NCBI RefSeq assembly: GCF_900101595.1
Contig: NZ_FMYY01000024.1
Coordinates: 1 to 64,000, forward strand
Direction: 5' to 3'
DNA length: 64,000 nt
Source: Paenibacillus sp. cl123
GTDB taxonomy: Bacteria; Bacillota; Bacilli; Paenibacillales; NBRC-103111
The position numbers and the translations under genes were made by a program. The notes beneath the pieces are model-generated. The model was not told where the DNA came from, did not search any database, and saw only the letters and a program-made list of their open reading frames with translations. Positions 1 through 10,994 of the stretch are shown here, one piece after another (within the stretch, counting starts at the first letter, position 1; every line of letters begins with the position of its first letter).

Positions 1-2
1 AG

Positions 3-122
3 CAGAGGCTAAGCCGGAGCTTGCCTGAAAGTATAAATCCGAAAGCAGCCCGCCAACCCGAAGGCTTACTGTATCGGCATGACCACTGGAAATGGTACGT
101 TCTTTTCTATCAGCATTCATAA
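3..122 (+). CDS. 3' end of a truncated CDS, possible peptide-receptor tail
   Basis: An open frame enters from the left edge and runs 39 codons to a TAA at 120-122, ending in an aromatic-rich tail (WKWYVLFYQHS). Nothing in it identifies a family. It stops 22 bases before the small secreted-peptide gene at 145. Rap-Phr, NprR-NprX and related RRNPP cassettes have that geometry, with the receptor gene directly upstream of its peptide gene. The receptor assignment therefore rests on context only. It could also be an unrelated gene. Confidence 0.35.
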   Translation, partial: QRLSRSLPESINPKAARQPEGLLYRHDHWKWYVLFYQHS

Positions 123-144
123 CGTCTGAAATAGAGGTGTTCAC

Positions 145-336
145 ATGAAAGCGATGTTTTTTTCTTTACGATGCTCTATCGCCGCCGCATTATTGTTATT
201 TGGTTTTCATGTTACAGATGGAGGAAGCCATACCGATCCGCCAGATGTTGAAGGGATATACACTGCTCTCATGATAATGGGTGGCAGTGATGACGGAAGC
301 ATGTCCGATCCGCCTGATGTCGAACGATTATTGTAA
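145..336 (+). CDS. Small secreted peptide precursor with duplicated DPPDVE motif
   Basis: The product has 63 residues. A positively charged start (MKAMFFSLR) is followed by a hydrophobic stretch (residues 10-22), typical of an export signal. The mature part carries the same hexapeptide twice: HTDPPDVE at about 30-37 and MSDPPDVE at about 53-60. Start choice rests on AGAGG at 133-137, a few bases ahead of the ATG. A short exported precursor with a repeated short acidic motif, directly behind another reading frame, matches the general plan of Phr/NprX-type signalling pre-peptides in Bacillota. That role is inference. I do not recognise the exact peptide. Alternatives are a short secreted toxin or a chance ORF, though the in-frame repeat argues for coding. 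Confidence 0.6.
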   Translation: MKAMFFSLRCSIAAALLLFGFHVTDGGSHTDPPDVEGIYTALMIMGGSDDGSMSDPPDVERLL

Positions 337-353
337 TCTGATATGCAAGCAAA

Positions 354-403
354 CAGGGGGTAGTTCTAAAAGTCATCAGGTGATGACGATAGAACTGCCC
401 CTG
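354..403. other. Strong 50-base hairpin
   Basis: Bases 354-368 are nearly a perfect inverted repeat of 390-403, with a second inner stem (GTCATCA/TGATGAC). It follows the peptide gene closely but has no T-run, so it is not a standard intrinsic terminator. It may stabilise the 3' end of the peptide mRNA. Confidence 0.5.
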
Positions 404-544
404 GCTTCTGTCGGAAACGCGTATTTGCAACCAATCATCAGATTCGCTTGAAATTCACAGTATATCTCACAGGTTCCAGTGTTAGTTGGGGCTCAGAATC
501 GGGGTAGCTGTGCGATTTAGATTTTGTATGAGGAGTGCGAACTA

Positions 545-568
545 ATGTTTTATTTATGGCATCTTTGA
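545..568 (+). CDS. Possible 7-codon leader peptide ahead of MFS gene
   Basis: ATG at 545 follows GAGGAG (530-535) by nine bases and opens a frame for MFYLWHL before a TGA. The end of the ORF overlaps a hairpin (CATCTTT-N5-AAAGATG), and a further short stem, GTGTC (622-626) with GACAC (638-642), places the MFS ribosome binding site in its loop. Tiny leader ORFs of this kind control several antibiotic-resistance genes by ribosome stalling. The reading is tentative because ORFs this short arise by chance. Confidence 0.3.
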   Translation: MFYLWHL

Positions 569-643
569 AATAAAGATGTCTATATTCGGCCCGGCCGAGA
601 TCGAGTTCCGCGTGAATCAGTGTGTCGAAGAAAGGAGGACACT

Positions 644-1906
644 ATGCAAATACGTTTATGGGATAACAATTTGAAAGTTCGTTTAATCGGTGACGGGCTG
701 TTTAACATGCTGTTTTGGATGTACTTCCCGTTCATTACTGTCTATTTTGGTTCAGCAATGGGCAACCATATTGCCGGCCTGCTCATGACTGTCCCTCCTG
801 TCTTCAGTATGCTCGGAAGCCTATTGGGAGGAGCACTAGCCGACCGTTTGGGACGTCGACCTGTGATGCTGACGGGCGCTTTGTTTCAGACCGTTATGTT
901 CGCCCTGTTTGCGATTTCGACTTCCCATTGGATTGAATTCTTGGCATTTATCGGCCTTGGACTGGGAGGAGCTTTCTATAAGCCAGCAAGCTCAGCGATG
1001 GTGGCAGACCTCGTTCCTCCGCAGGACAGACGCCAGGTCTTCGCGACCTTTATGACAGCCAATAATATTGGGGCGGTGCTTGGACCTGCGCTTGGTGCCG
1101 TCTTCTTCTTTCATTATCGGGAAGGACTATTATGGACATGTACATTTGTCATGCTGCTATACTTCATCTGCATTTATTACCTCGTTCATGAAACATTACC
1201 TTTTTCGAACAAAAGTCTCAGTGGTTCCAATTCCATAACAGTCGTGTTTAAGCAACAATGGAAAGGCTACGGAATTATCTTCCGGGATAGAATATTTCTC
1301 GTTTATATCTTGGCAGGTATTTTCTCCCTCATCCCAATTATGCAACTCGACCTGTACATGCCGGTTTACGTAATTGATGAAGTTCCGGAGCAGACACTCT
1401 TTCCCTGGACCAGCCTTTCCCCAGTACTAGCTAGTACAGAAATATATGGATGGTTAGTAGGATTTAATGGACTGCTGTTCGTCCTGTTTATTCTGCCTGT
1501 AACGAAATGGTTTCAAAACTGGAAGGAGCGCGACATATTCATCTTATCCTCATTGCTTTCGGGGATAGGTACTTTCGCTATCGGGTTGAATTCGAACATT
1601 TGGTTTCTCTTCTTCATTACAATCATCTTTACCTTTGGCGAGATCTTTCGAACCCCGGTTACCCAAAGCTTCATTAGTCGTTATGCTCCAGAACATGCAA
1701 GGGGACAATATATGGGGATGGACAGCCTACAAAATACAATCAGTAAATTTCTGGCGCCGATGACTGTGTTCCTGTCGAATTGGGTACCACCAATGGGTAT
1801 ATTCAGTATTATCCTGATTCTTGCCTTAATCAGCATAGTGTTTTATGTTCAATTATTTAGACTGTTTGTAGAGCAACCTGAAGCAACGGGCAAAATAAAT
1901 ATTTGA
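644..1906 (+). CDS. MFS transporter, multidrug-efflux type
   Basis: The product has 420 residues with about 12 hydrophobic spans. The MFS motif A is clear as GGALADRLGRRPVML near residues 65-80, between the second and third membrane spans. It resembles proton-driven drug/H+ antiporters of Bacillota (YttB and similar); the substrate cannot be read. I chose the ATG at 644 because AAAGGAGG lies at 631-638; an in-frame ATG at 620 has no such site. The gene is less GC-rich than the clusters to its right. A separate transcript is likely, with about 300 bases of leader containing a possible tiny ORF. Confidence 0.85.
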   Translation: MQIRLWDNNLKVRLIGDGLFNMLFWMYFPFITVYFGSAMGNHIAGLLMTVPPVFSMLGSLLGGALADRLGRRPVMLTGALFQTVMFALFAISTSHWIEFLAFIGLGLGGAFYKPASSAMVADLVPPQDRRQVFATFMTANNIGAVLGPALGAVFFFHYREGLLWTCTFVMLLYFICIYYLVHETLPFSNKSLSGSNSITVVFKQQWKGYGIIFRDRIFLVYILAGIFSLIPIMQLDLYMPVYVIDEVPEQTLFPWTSLSPVLASTEIYGWLVGFNGLLFVLFILPVTKWFQNWKERDIFILSSLLSGIGTFAIGLNSNIWFLFFITIIFTFGEIFRTPVTQSFISRYAPEHARGQYMGMDSLQNTISKFLAPMTVFLSNWVPPMGIFSIILILALISIVFYVQLFRLFVEQPEATGKINI

Positions 1907-2159
1907 TATGCGTTAAATAGCCCACAGCGCGCCCAGCTGATCTAGACACAGCTAGCTGATGTTAGTTTTACCGGGGTAAGGACTACCATGCCGCCCCTTA
2001 GCCTAGCAGACAGACATTCAATCGCGCCGAGTCGGCGGAGATGGCATTCCGGGTAACGTGGCGGCGCGCGAAAGGTTCCCCCGACCGCCCGAAACATTTA
2101 GAACAATTAAGGCTAAGGAATACTACCCTATACAAAGAGGCTGGAACAAAATAATAATA

Positions 2160-2382
2160 TTACGATACACGCACTAGTTTTTTCTTCGATCGCTTGATGG
2201 CCCCTCTGAGCCACACAAGTTGCAAAGGCCTTCAGCTTGGTGGCCGTCCTGGCCATCCACCACGTTCAGCAGGCGAGATGGCGTATGCCGGCAGCCGCCA
2301 ATTTCTCGGGATTGCAAAGGGGGAGTGGTAGTGCTTTGCCGAAGTATTCGGCTCGTAGGCAGTCCGCGAGCTGACCGCTCAT
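2160..2382 (-). pseudogene. Possible decayed IS110-type transposase fragment
   Basis: The interval 1907-2526 has no intact gene. On the minus strand, a frame starting at 2382 reads LPLCNPEKLAAAGIRHLA, then a stop, then resumes with ATKLKAFATCVAQRGHQAIE. The phrase around PEKLAAAG resembles a segment of IS110-family transposases as I recall them. An internal stop and missing flanks mark it as a relic. No terminal repeats are visible. The rest of the gap shows nothing convincing. Confidence 0.28.
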
Positions 2383-2526
2383 GATTGTGATTAATCTTGT
2401 TTTCTCCACAACAATCAAAAGTTCGGATTGGAAAAACACACAAATTTTCGAAGGTATTGCGGTAAAAGGCAGTTTGCTGCTACAAATAGAGATCTGCTAT
2501 TTCAGCAGGCCAGGCCCATCCTCCGC

Positions 2527-3411
2527 TTAGACCGCCAGCAGCTCCTTGCGCAGCAGCGAGACCAGCTTCTCCGCCGCCGAGCTGAAGGAGCTGACGTTCT
2601 GCTTGCGCAGCATGCCGGTGACGAGTCCCGAATCCAGGTCGTGGATGTTTTTCAGAATTGTCCCCGGAGGCGACGGCGTGGCGGTAATGACCGGGACGAC
2701 GGCGACCCCGAAGCCGGCTTGCACGTAATATTTGAGCGCCGCCATGTTGCCGATCTCCATGCCGGTGTAGGGGCTTCCGCCATTCTCCAGCAGGTAGCTT
2801 TCAAGCTTCTGCCGGTACGGACAGACGGAGGTCGTGATCAGGATATTCTCATGCTGCAGATCGCGCAGAAGCACCCGGTCCATGGCTGCCAGCCTGTGCG
2901 TATCCGGGACAAGCAGGGCGAGCCGTTCATCGAACAGAGGCTCGAAGGTATGCTCCAGTCCGGATTCGGGCGTGGAGCAGATCGCCAGATCGATGATGCC
3001 TTCATTCAGCATCTGGCTGAGAATGAACGTATTGCCGATCTGGATGCTGACCTTCAGCTTCGGATGCTGCTGAAGAAACGGGCCGAGAATATGGGGCAGC
3101 CTGTAGCTGGCCGTAGGTTCCATCACTCCGAGTCGCATATTCCCCGCCTCTCCCTGAATCAGCTCATTCATCGAGGCGTACAAATACTCGTAATCCTTGA
3201 GCAGCAGATCCGCATTCTGATGGAAGAGCCGTCCGGCCTCCGTCAGCTTCAGCTTTTTCCCCCTTTCCAGCAGCTTCACCCCGAGATCGTTCTCCAGCTT
3301 CTGAATATGCATCGTAACCGTGGACTGCCCGTACTGCAGCTCCTCTGCGGCACGTTGGAAGCTTCCGAGCCTGATAATCGTTTGGAAGGTTTTGATGGTG
3401 CGAATCTCCAT
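2527..3411 (-). CDS. LysR-family transcriptional regulator
   Basis: The product has 294 residues. The N-terminal winged helix-turn-helix (residues 1-60) carries the family pattern FQRAAEELQYGQSTVTMHIQ, followed by a linker helix and a type 2 periplasmic-binding-like effector domain (about 90-290). The ATG at 3411 is preferred to upstream starts because AAGGGGGA precedes it and the homologous region starts at MEIRTIKTF. It is divergent from the monooxygenase/ABC cluster starting at 3678. LysR proteins usually control the divergent operon with a pathway compound as co-inducer, so it is the likely regulator of that cluster. The ligand is unknown. Confidence 0.92.
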   Translation of the reverse strand: MEIRTIKTFQTIIRLGSFQRAAEELQYGQSTVTMHIQKLENDLGVKLLERGKKLKLTEAGRLFHQNADLLLKDYEYLYASMNELIQGEAGNMRLGVMEPTASYRLPHILGPFLQQHPKLKVSIQIGNTFILSQMLNEGIIDLAICSTPESGLEHTFEPLFDERLALLVPDTHRLAAMDRVLLRDLQHENILITTSVCPYRQKLESYLLENGGSPYTGMEIGNMAALKYYVQAGFGVAVVPVITATPSPPGTILKNIHDLDSGLVTGMLRKQNVSSFSSAAEKLVSLLRKELLAV

Positions 3412-3467
3412 ATTCCAGCAATCCCCCTTTGTATGCATGCCTCCACCCGAAAATAAACGCCAATAAT

Positions 3468-3514
3468 ACAAGTATCATATCATAAATGTTTACTATTCCA
3501 AGTTGAATACTTGT
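3468..3514. promoter_or_regulatory. Inverted repeat in LysR/monooxygenase divergent region
   Basis: ACAAGTAT at 3468-3475 is matched by its exact reverse complement ATACTTGT at 3507-3514, in the AT-rich interval between the divergent genes. The arms are 31 bases apart, longer than the usual T-N11-A LysR core, so this may be two half-sites or part of a larger binding region. Confidence 0.4.
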
Positions 3515-3677
3515 TTTTATCGTTTTGAATTTATGTATCGCGCTAGACGAAGGTTCATAAAAAGTGAATAGTCGCTTCGTTTTTTTGAATTTTACAAACA
3601 TTGAAACGTGAATTATGATGACTCCATACTCAACTAATTTGATAGGAATAATAAAAATTGCTCAGGAGGCGATGAGG

Positions 3678-5042
3678 ATGGGACGTGCAAAACAAATAAA
3701 ATTAGGCGCGATGATTCATGGTGTAGGCGGAGGCTGGGAAGATTGGCGGCATCCGAACGCCATTACGGACGCGAGTGTGAACTTTGAGTTTTACAAGCGC
3801 GAGGCGCAGACGGCCGAGGCCGCCAAGTTTGATTTCGCCTTTATCGCGGACAGCGTACATATTACGCCGAACTCCAGTCCCCATTATTTGAACCGGTTCG
3901 AACCGCTCACCATCTTGTCGGCGCTGGCAGCCGTGACAAGCCGCATCGGACTTGTCGGCACTCTGACGGTAAGCTATAGCGAGCCGTTCACGGTGGCCCG
4001 GCAGTTCGCATCGCTGGACCATATTAGCGGCGGGCGCGCCGGCTGGAATGTCGTCACCTCCTGGCTGTCGGGCAGCGCCAATAACTACAGCAAGGATGAG
4101 CACCCGTCGCATGAGAAGCGTTACCGGATCGCTCAGGAGCATGTGGATGTGGTGAAAGGCTTGTGGGATTCCTGGGAGGACGACGCCTTCGTACGGGATA
4201 AGTCGACCGGCGTCTTCTTCGATCCGGACAAACTGCATGCGCTGAATCATAAAGGCGAATTTTTCTCCGTGCAAGGCCCGCTCAACATTGCCCGCTCCAA
4301 GCAGGGGCAGCCCGTTATCTTCCAGGCGGGGACGTCGGAGGACGGCCGGAACTTTGCCGCCCGCAATGCGGATGCAATTTTCGTCGGTCATGAGTCGATC
4401 GAGGAGGCAAAGCTTTACTACCAGGACATCAAGCGCAGGGCCGTAGCGTTCGGCCGTTCGGCGGACGACATTTCCATTCTCCCCGGCATTCGACCGATTG
4501 TCGGCCGGACGGAGGAGGAAGCGGAGCGCAAATATCAGGAAACCGTCAATCTCGTATCGATCGAGAAAGCTATCGTGGCGCTGGGCCGGCCGTTTAATGA
4601 TCATGACTTCTCCGTCTATCCGCTCGATGAGCCGTTCCCGGATCTGGGCGACTTGGGCGCCAACAGCCAGCAGGGCGGGTCGGAGAAGATCAAGCGCCTT
4701 GCAAAGGAGCATAACCTGACGCTGCGCCAGGTCGCTCTTCGCTTTGCTACGCCGAAGGGCAATTTCGCGGGCACGCCGGAGAAGGTGGCGGATACGATCC
4801 AGCGCTGGGTAGAGGAGGGGGCGTCCGACGGGTTTATCATCGGAGTCGGCATCCCCGGCGGGCTGCAGGACTTCACCGAGCTGGTCGTGCCGATTTTGCA
4901 GGAGCGGGGCTTGTTCCGCGAGGAGTATGAGAGCGACACGCTGCGCGGCCATCTTGGTCTGCAGGTGCCGGTGAACCGGTATACGGCAGCACGCGCAGAA
5001 GCGGTGGAGGCAGCGAACGCGGCTGCGGCTGCGGGCAGCTGA
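3678..5042 (+). CDS. LLM-class flavin monooxygenase, NtaA/SnaA/DszA type
   Basis: The product has 454 residues, the length of the NtaA/SnaA/DszA/SoxA branch of bacterial-luciferase-like enzymes. These are FMN-dependent monooxygenases of two-component systems acting on aminopolycarboxylates, sulfones or thioethers. Family hallmarks include FAFIADS near 55, [16 protein letters not shown] near 115, and a conserved C-terminal RGHLGL segment. ATG 3678 is chosen because AGGAGG lies at 3664-3669 at good spacing; ATG 3672 is too close. It opens the long cluster and is related to the second monooxygenase at 10995. No flavin reductase is encoded in the cluster, so reduced FMN must come from elsewhere. 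The substrate is unknown. Confidence 0.9.
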   Translation: MGRAKQIKLGAMIHGVGGGWEDWRHPNAITDASVNFEFYKREAQTAEAAKFDFAFIADSVHITPNSSPHYLNRFEPLTILSALAAVTSRIGLVGTLTVSYSEPFTVARQFASLDHISGGRAGWNVVTSWLSGSANNYSKDEHPSHEKRYRIAQEHVDVVKGLWDSWEDDAFVRDKSTGVFFDPDKLHALNHKGEFFSVQGPLNIARSKQGQPVIFQAGTSEDGRNFAARNADAIFVGHESIEEAKLYYQDIKRRAVAFGRSADDISILPGIRPIVGRTEEEAERKYQETVNLVSIEKAIVALGRPFNDHDFSVYPLDEPFPDLGDLGANSQQGGSEKIKRLAKEHNLTLRQVALRFATPKGNFAGTPEKVADTIQRWVEEGASDGFIIGVGIPGGLQDFTELVVPILQERGLFREEYESDTLRGHLGLQVPVNRYTAARAEAVEAANAAAAAGS

Positions 5043-5219
5043 AACAGCTGGATCAGCTGGATCAGGCAGCGGCGCATCGACCGGAATGTCGTCGACTGCC
5101 AACCGGAGGTCAACCGGGCCGGGCCAACAGCCGCCGGTTCCCGGCTGCAGCCTGCAACGGGCCGGAGGCCGATTGTACCGACTAGCACACATCGTTCATC
5201 AAGGGAGGGTACGCATCTT

Positions 5220-6872
5220 ATGAAGAAATCAATCATTCAAACCGCCGCCGCCGTGCTTGCGATCTCGCTCCTGCTGGCCGGCTGCGCCGACCGGGCGGAC
5301 CAGAGGAACGCCGGAGCCGTCTCGGCGGACGGCAAACCGGAGGCGCAGGCCGTTACGCCGGGAGGCGAGCTCATCTGGGCGCTTGGCGGAGTCGTGACCA
5401 GCGACAATCTCGATGCGCACAAAGCCGGCAACGCCCAGAACGGGCGCGTCATGCGCTCGCTGTATGACAGCCTGGTCGTCGAGCTGCCGGACTATACGAT
5501 CAAACCGTGGCTCGCCACGTCATGGAAGCTGTCGGACGACAAGAAGAGCTATACCTTCGAGCTGCGCAACGATGTCAAGTTCCATGACGGCACGCCGTTT
5601 AATGCCGAAGCGGTCAAGTTCAACTTCGACCGGATCAAGGACCCCGCCACGAAGGCTTCGATCTCGCTGACCGAGATCGGACCTTATGTGTCGACGGAAG
5701 TGCTGGGCGAATATACGGTCCGAATTAACTTCTCCAGTCCGTTCGCGCCGTTCCTCAGCAATGCAGCCAAGGTGGACCTGGGCTTCGTCTCGCCGACCGC
5801 CGTCCGGAAGTACGGCGACCGTTATCCGCAGAACCCGGTCGGCACCGGTCCGTTCAAGCTCGTCAAGCTGACGCCGGGAGCGCAGGTCGACTTCGAGAAA
5901 AACCCGGACTATAACTGGGCGCCCGCAGGGGCCGGCCATCAGGGGCCTGCGTATCTCGACAAGCTGACGGTCAAGTACGTGAACGAGGAGGCGACCCGGG
6001 TCAGCGTGCTGCAGAGCAAGCAGGTGCATGTCGCCGATATTATTCCGCCGCAAAATTTGCTGGCCTTCAAGTCGGATAAAAACTTCAACGTTCAGCAAAC
6101 CGAGCTGCTGCAGGCGAACCATACGTATTACTTCAATCTGCAGAAGGAGCCCTGGAACGACCTGAACGTCCGCAAGGCGGTGCGGGCCGCCCTCGATCTG
6201 GAGACAGCGGTCAAAACCGTCTACCTGGGCACCTCGAAGCAGGCGTGGGCGCCGCTATCGACCAAGCATTACGCCTATACGCCATCGCTGGAAAATTCAT
6301 GGAAGTATGATTTGAAATATGCGAACGACACACTGGAGCAGCTCGGCTGGATCAAGGGCGGCGACGGCTACCGCGAGAAAAACGGCAAGCGGCTGACGAT
6401 CGAGTTCATCGATACGCAGGGCAACCGCGAGAAGCGGCTTGATCTGAATGCGGTGATGACCCAGCAGCTGAAGCAGGCGGGCATCGAGCTGAAGCTGGTC
6501 AATCTGCCGGCGGGCACCTATTCGGAGAGAAGGCTGAAGCGCGAATACGACTTCGTAGCGGCCAGCCAGTTCTCCGGCGACGCCAGCGTGCTGCGCCAGC
6601 TGTATTCGACCAAGGGCACCTCGGGCAAGGACAACATCGCCTCTACCCAGGACCCGCAGCTGGAGCAGTGGCTGGAGGAAGCGCTGGTCGAAACCGACCC
6701 GGCCAAGAATAAGGAGATTTATAAGAAGGTTCAAGAGCACATCATTGAAAATGTGTATACGATCCCGACTTATGTATTCGACTATACGGTGGCGTCGGTC
6801 AAGGAGGTCCGCGGCATCACCTTCGATTATCCCGCTTGGCCTGTATTTTACGACGCCTGGATACAGAAATAA
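5220..6872 (+). CDS. Peptide/glutathione-type ABC substrate-binding lipoprotein
   Basis: The product has 550 residues. A lipoprotein signal peptide ends in the lipobox LAGC with Cys22 as the lipidated residue. The rest is a family 5 solute-binding protein (DppA/OppA/GsiB type), with the typical RNDVKFHDGTPFNAEAVKFN stretch near 117-136. GGGAGGG precedes the ATG. It sits between a flavin monooxygenase and two permease genes, so the ligand is probably the substrate of the catabolic cluster rather than a general dipeptide. The family also binds oligopeptides, nickel and glutathione, so the ligand cannot be read directly. Confidence 0.93.
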   Translation: MKKSIIQTAAAVLAISLLLAGCADRADQRNAGAVSADGKPEAQAVTPGGELIWALGGVVTSDNLDAHKAGNAQNGRVMRSLYDSLVVELPDYTIKPWLATSWKLSDDKKSYTFELRNDVKFHDGTPFNAEAVKFNFDRIKDPATKASISLTEIGPYVSTEVLGEYTVRINFSSPFAPFLSNAAKVDLGFVSPTAVRKYGDRYPQNPVGTGPFKLVKLTPGAQVDFEKNPDYNWAPAGAGHQGPAYLDKLTVKYVNEEATRVSVLQSKQVHVADIIPPQNLLAFKSDKNFNVQQTELLQANHTYYFNLQKEPWNDLNVRKAVRAALDLETAVKTVYLGTSKQAWAPLSTKHYAYTPSLENSWKYDLKYANDTLEQLGWIKGGDGYREKNGKRLTIEFIDTQGNREKRLDLNAVMTQQLKQAGIELKLVNLPAGTYSERRLKREYDFVAASQFSGDASVLRQLYSTKGTSGKDNIASTQDPQLEQWLEEALVETDPAKNKEIYKKVQEHIIENVYTIPTYVFDYTVASVKEVRGITFDYPAWPVFYDAWIQK

Positions 6873-6893
6873 CTAGCGGAAGGAGTGCCGGGC

Positions 6894-7817
6894 ATGGTGA
6901 ATTACATGGTAAAAAGACTGATCGCGTCCATCCCGGTCATCCTGGGGTCGCTGACGCTCGTATTCCTGATCATTCACTGGCTGCCGGGCGACCCTGCGGA
7001 GATGCTGGCCGGAGACGATGCGGCCACGGATCGCGTGGAATATTTGCGTAAGGAATTTGGTCTGGACCGGCCCTTATGGGAGCAATATGTCACTTATCTG
7101 TGGAATAGCGTCCGGGGCGATTTCGGCCTGTCGTTCGCCAATAGCCAGCCCGTGCTGGAGAGGCTGCTGGAGCAGCTGCCGGCGACGCTGAATCTGGCGA
7201 TAGTCAGCACGTTGTTCGCCGTTGCGCTGGGCGTCGCACTAGGCATCCTGTCAGCCGTCTACCGCAATCGCGTTCTCGACTACATCATTCGGGTCACGAC
7301 GCTGTTCGGCGTGTCGATGCCCAAGTTCTGGCTCGGCATCCTGCTGATCCTGATCTTCTCCGTGCATCTGCAGTGGCTGCCCGCGATCGGCAACGGCAGC
7401 TTCAAGCAGCTCATACTCCCGTCGCTCGCGCTCGGGCTAACCGGCGCGGGAATGCTGGCCCGGATGGTGCGGAACAGCGTGCTGGAGGTGATCGGCGAGC
7501 CGTTCGTGCTGACGCTGCGGGCGAAGGGACTGTCGGAGCGCGGAGTGCTCTACAAGCATGTGCTGCGCAATGCGCTGCTGCCCTCCATCACGATCATCGG
7601 GCTGTTGTTCGCGGGTATGCTGGAGGGAGCTGTCGTGACAGAGACCGTCTTCTCCCGGCAAGGGCTGGGCAAGATGGTCGTCGATGCGATCAATCAGAAG
7701 GATATTCCCGTGATTCAGGCTTCTATACTGATTATCGGCGTATTTAACGTCGTGACCAACCTGCTGGTCGATCTCTCGTATTCGTACGTCGATCCGCGCA
7801 TTCGCCGCTCGGGGTGA
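6894..7817 (+). CDS. ABC importer permease, DppB type
   Basis: The product has 307 residues and about six membrane spans. The N-terminal VKRLIASIPVILGSLTLVF is typical of DppB/OppB/GsiC. The cytoplasmic EAA loop is visible as RAKGLSERGVLYKHVLRNAL (about residues 203-222), the contact site for the ATPase. ATG 6894 is preferred over the GTG at 6885 because the AGGAG at 6881-6885 would overlap the latter. It starts 21 bases after the binding-protein stop and pairs with the next permease. Confidence 0.93.
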   Translation: MVNYMVKRLIASIPVILGSLTLVFLIIHWLPGDPAEMLAGDDAATDRVEYLRKEFGLDRPLWEQYVTYLWNSVRGDFGLSFANSQPVLERLLEQLPATLNLAIVSTLFAVALGVALGILSAVYRNRVLDYIIRVTTLFGVSMPKFWLGILLILIFSVHLQWLPAIGNGSFKQLILPSLALGLTGAGMLARMVRNSVLEVIGEPFVLTLRAKGLSERGVLYKHVLRNALLPSITIIGLLFAGMLEGAVVTETVFSRQGLGKMVVDAINQKDIPVIQASILIIGVFNVVTNLLVDLSYSYVDPRIRRSG

Positions 7818-7877
7818 AGGTTGGATAAGAGCCGCAAACCACATACAGCCGTCCAATAGCGAAAGGAGGACTAGAAC

Positions 7878-8777
7878 ATGCTGCTGCACTCCGTATCCAC
7901 GGAAACGGTGCTGCCCGGCTCGGTCCGGCGGAAAAACAAGCCCCGGGTAAGGGTGGCGCCGATTGCGTTTTCGAAAATTTATCTGAGCTTGTCCGTATCC
8001 CTGCTCGCGTTCCTGCTGGCCTGCGCTATTGCTCCGGGATGGATCGCGCCTTACGAGCCTACGGATATGATGACCGACAAGCTGCTGCAGGCGCCGAGCA
8101 TGGCGCATTGGCTCGGGACGGACCAATTCGGCCGCGATATCTGGTCGCTTGTCATCTACGGCAGCCGGCAGTCTCTCGCTATGGGCATCGTCTCTGCGGT
8201 GATCGGCGGAGTGGCCGGCACGGTGATCGGGCTGATCGCCGGCTACTGGGGAGGCGTGGTGGATTCCATTTTCATGCGGCTGAACGATATTCTGATGACG
8301 ATTCCCGGCATTCTGCTCGCCATCGCGATATCGGTGGCGCTCGGTCCGAGCTTCTTCAATGTCATTTTGGCGATCAGCATCGCCACGATCCCGAGCAAGG
8401 CAAGGGTCATCCGCAGCCAGGTTATGACGATCCGCAGCCGCCCCTTCATCGATGCGGCCCGTTCGGTCGGCACCTCGCATCTGGAAATTATGCTGCGGCA
8501 TATTTTACCGAACTGCTACTCTCCGCTGCTCGTGATGGTCACAATCGGCGTGGGCAGCTCGATTCTCGTCGGCACGGGACTTAGCTTCCTCGGCTTGGGC
8601 GTCGTGCAGGAAATTCCCGATTGGGGTTATATGCTCTCGCAGGGACGCAATTATATGACGGTGGCCTGGTGGGTGGCGGCCTTCCCGGGTCTTGCAATCA
8701 CGCTGCTGGTCGTAGCGGTCAATCTGCTCGGAGATGAGATCCGGGATAAGCTCGATCCGAAGACGGCGGCTCGCTGA
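7878..8777 (+). CDS. ABC importer permease, DppC type
   Basis: The product has 299 residues with an N-terminal extracytoplasmic segment (ending LGTDQFGRDIWS, a DppC/OppC/GsiD hallmark), then the transport domain with the EAA loop DAARSVGTSHLEIMLRHILP. AAAGGAGGA lies nine bases before the ATG. It should form a heterodimer with the preceding DppB-type protein, and the fused ATPase encoded next should drive it. Confidence 0.93.
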   Translation: MLLHSVSTETVLPGSVRRKNKPRVRVAPIAFSKIYLSLSVSLLAFLLACAIAPGWIAPYEPTDMMTDKLLQAPSMAHWLGTDQFGRDIWSLVIYGSRQSLAMGIVSAVIGGVAGTVIGLIAGYWGGVVDSIFMRLNDILMTIPGILLAIAISVALGPSFFNVILAISIATIPSKARVIRSQVMTIRSRPFIDAARSVGTSHLEIMLRHILPNCYSPLLVMVTIGVGSSILVGTGLSFLGLGVVQEIPDWGYMLSQGRNYMTVAWWVAAFPGLAITLLVVAVNLLGDEIRDKLDPKTAAR

Positions 8778-8846
8778 CGCTAAAGCTGAAGCCACGGCAA
8801 GCCGCGGCCTGACGGAGCGCCAATTATGCAATAAGGAGGGATACAG

Positions 8847-10976
<2,130 letters not shown>

Positions 10977-10994
10977 GAAGCAGGAGTATATCAC

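Noticed and set aside
3702-5192. Long minus-strand frame opposite the first monooxygenase
   Set aside because: It is a GC-rich shadow: the plus-strand gene has clear family motifs, and the minus frame is Arg/Pro-rich without any.
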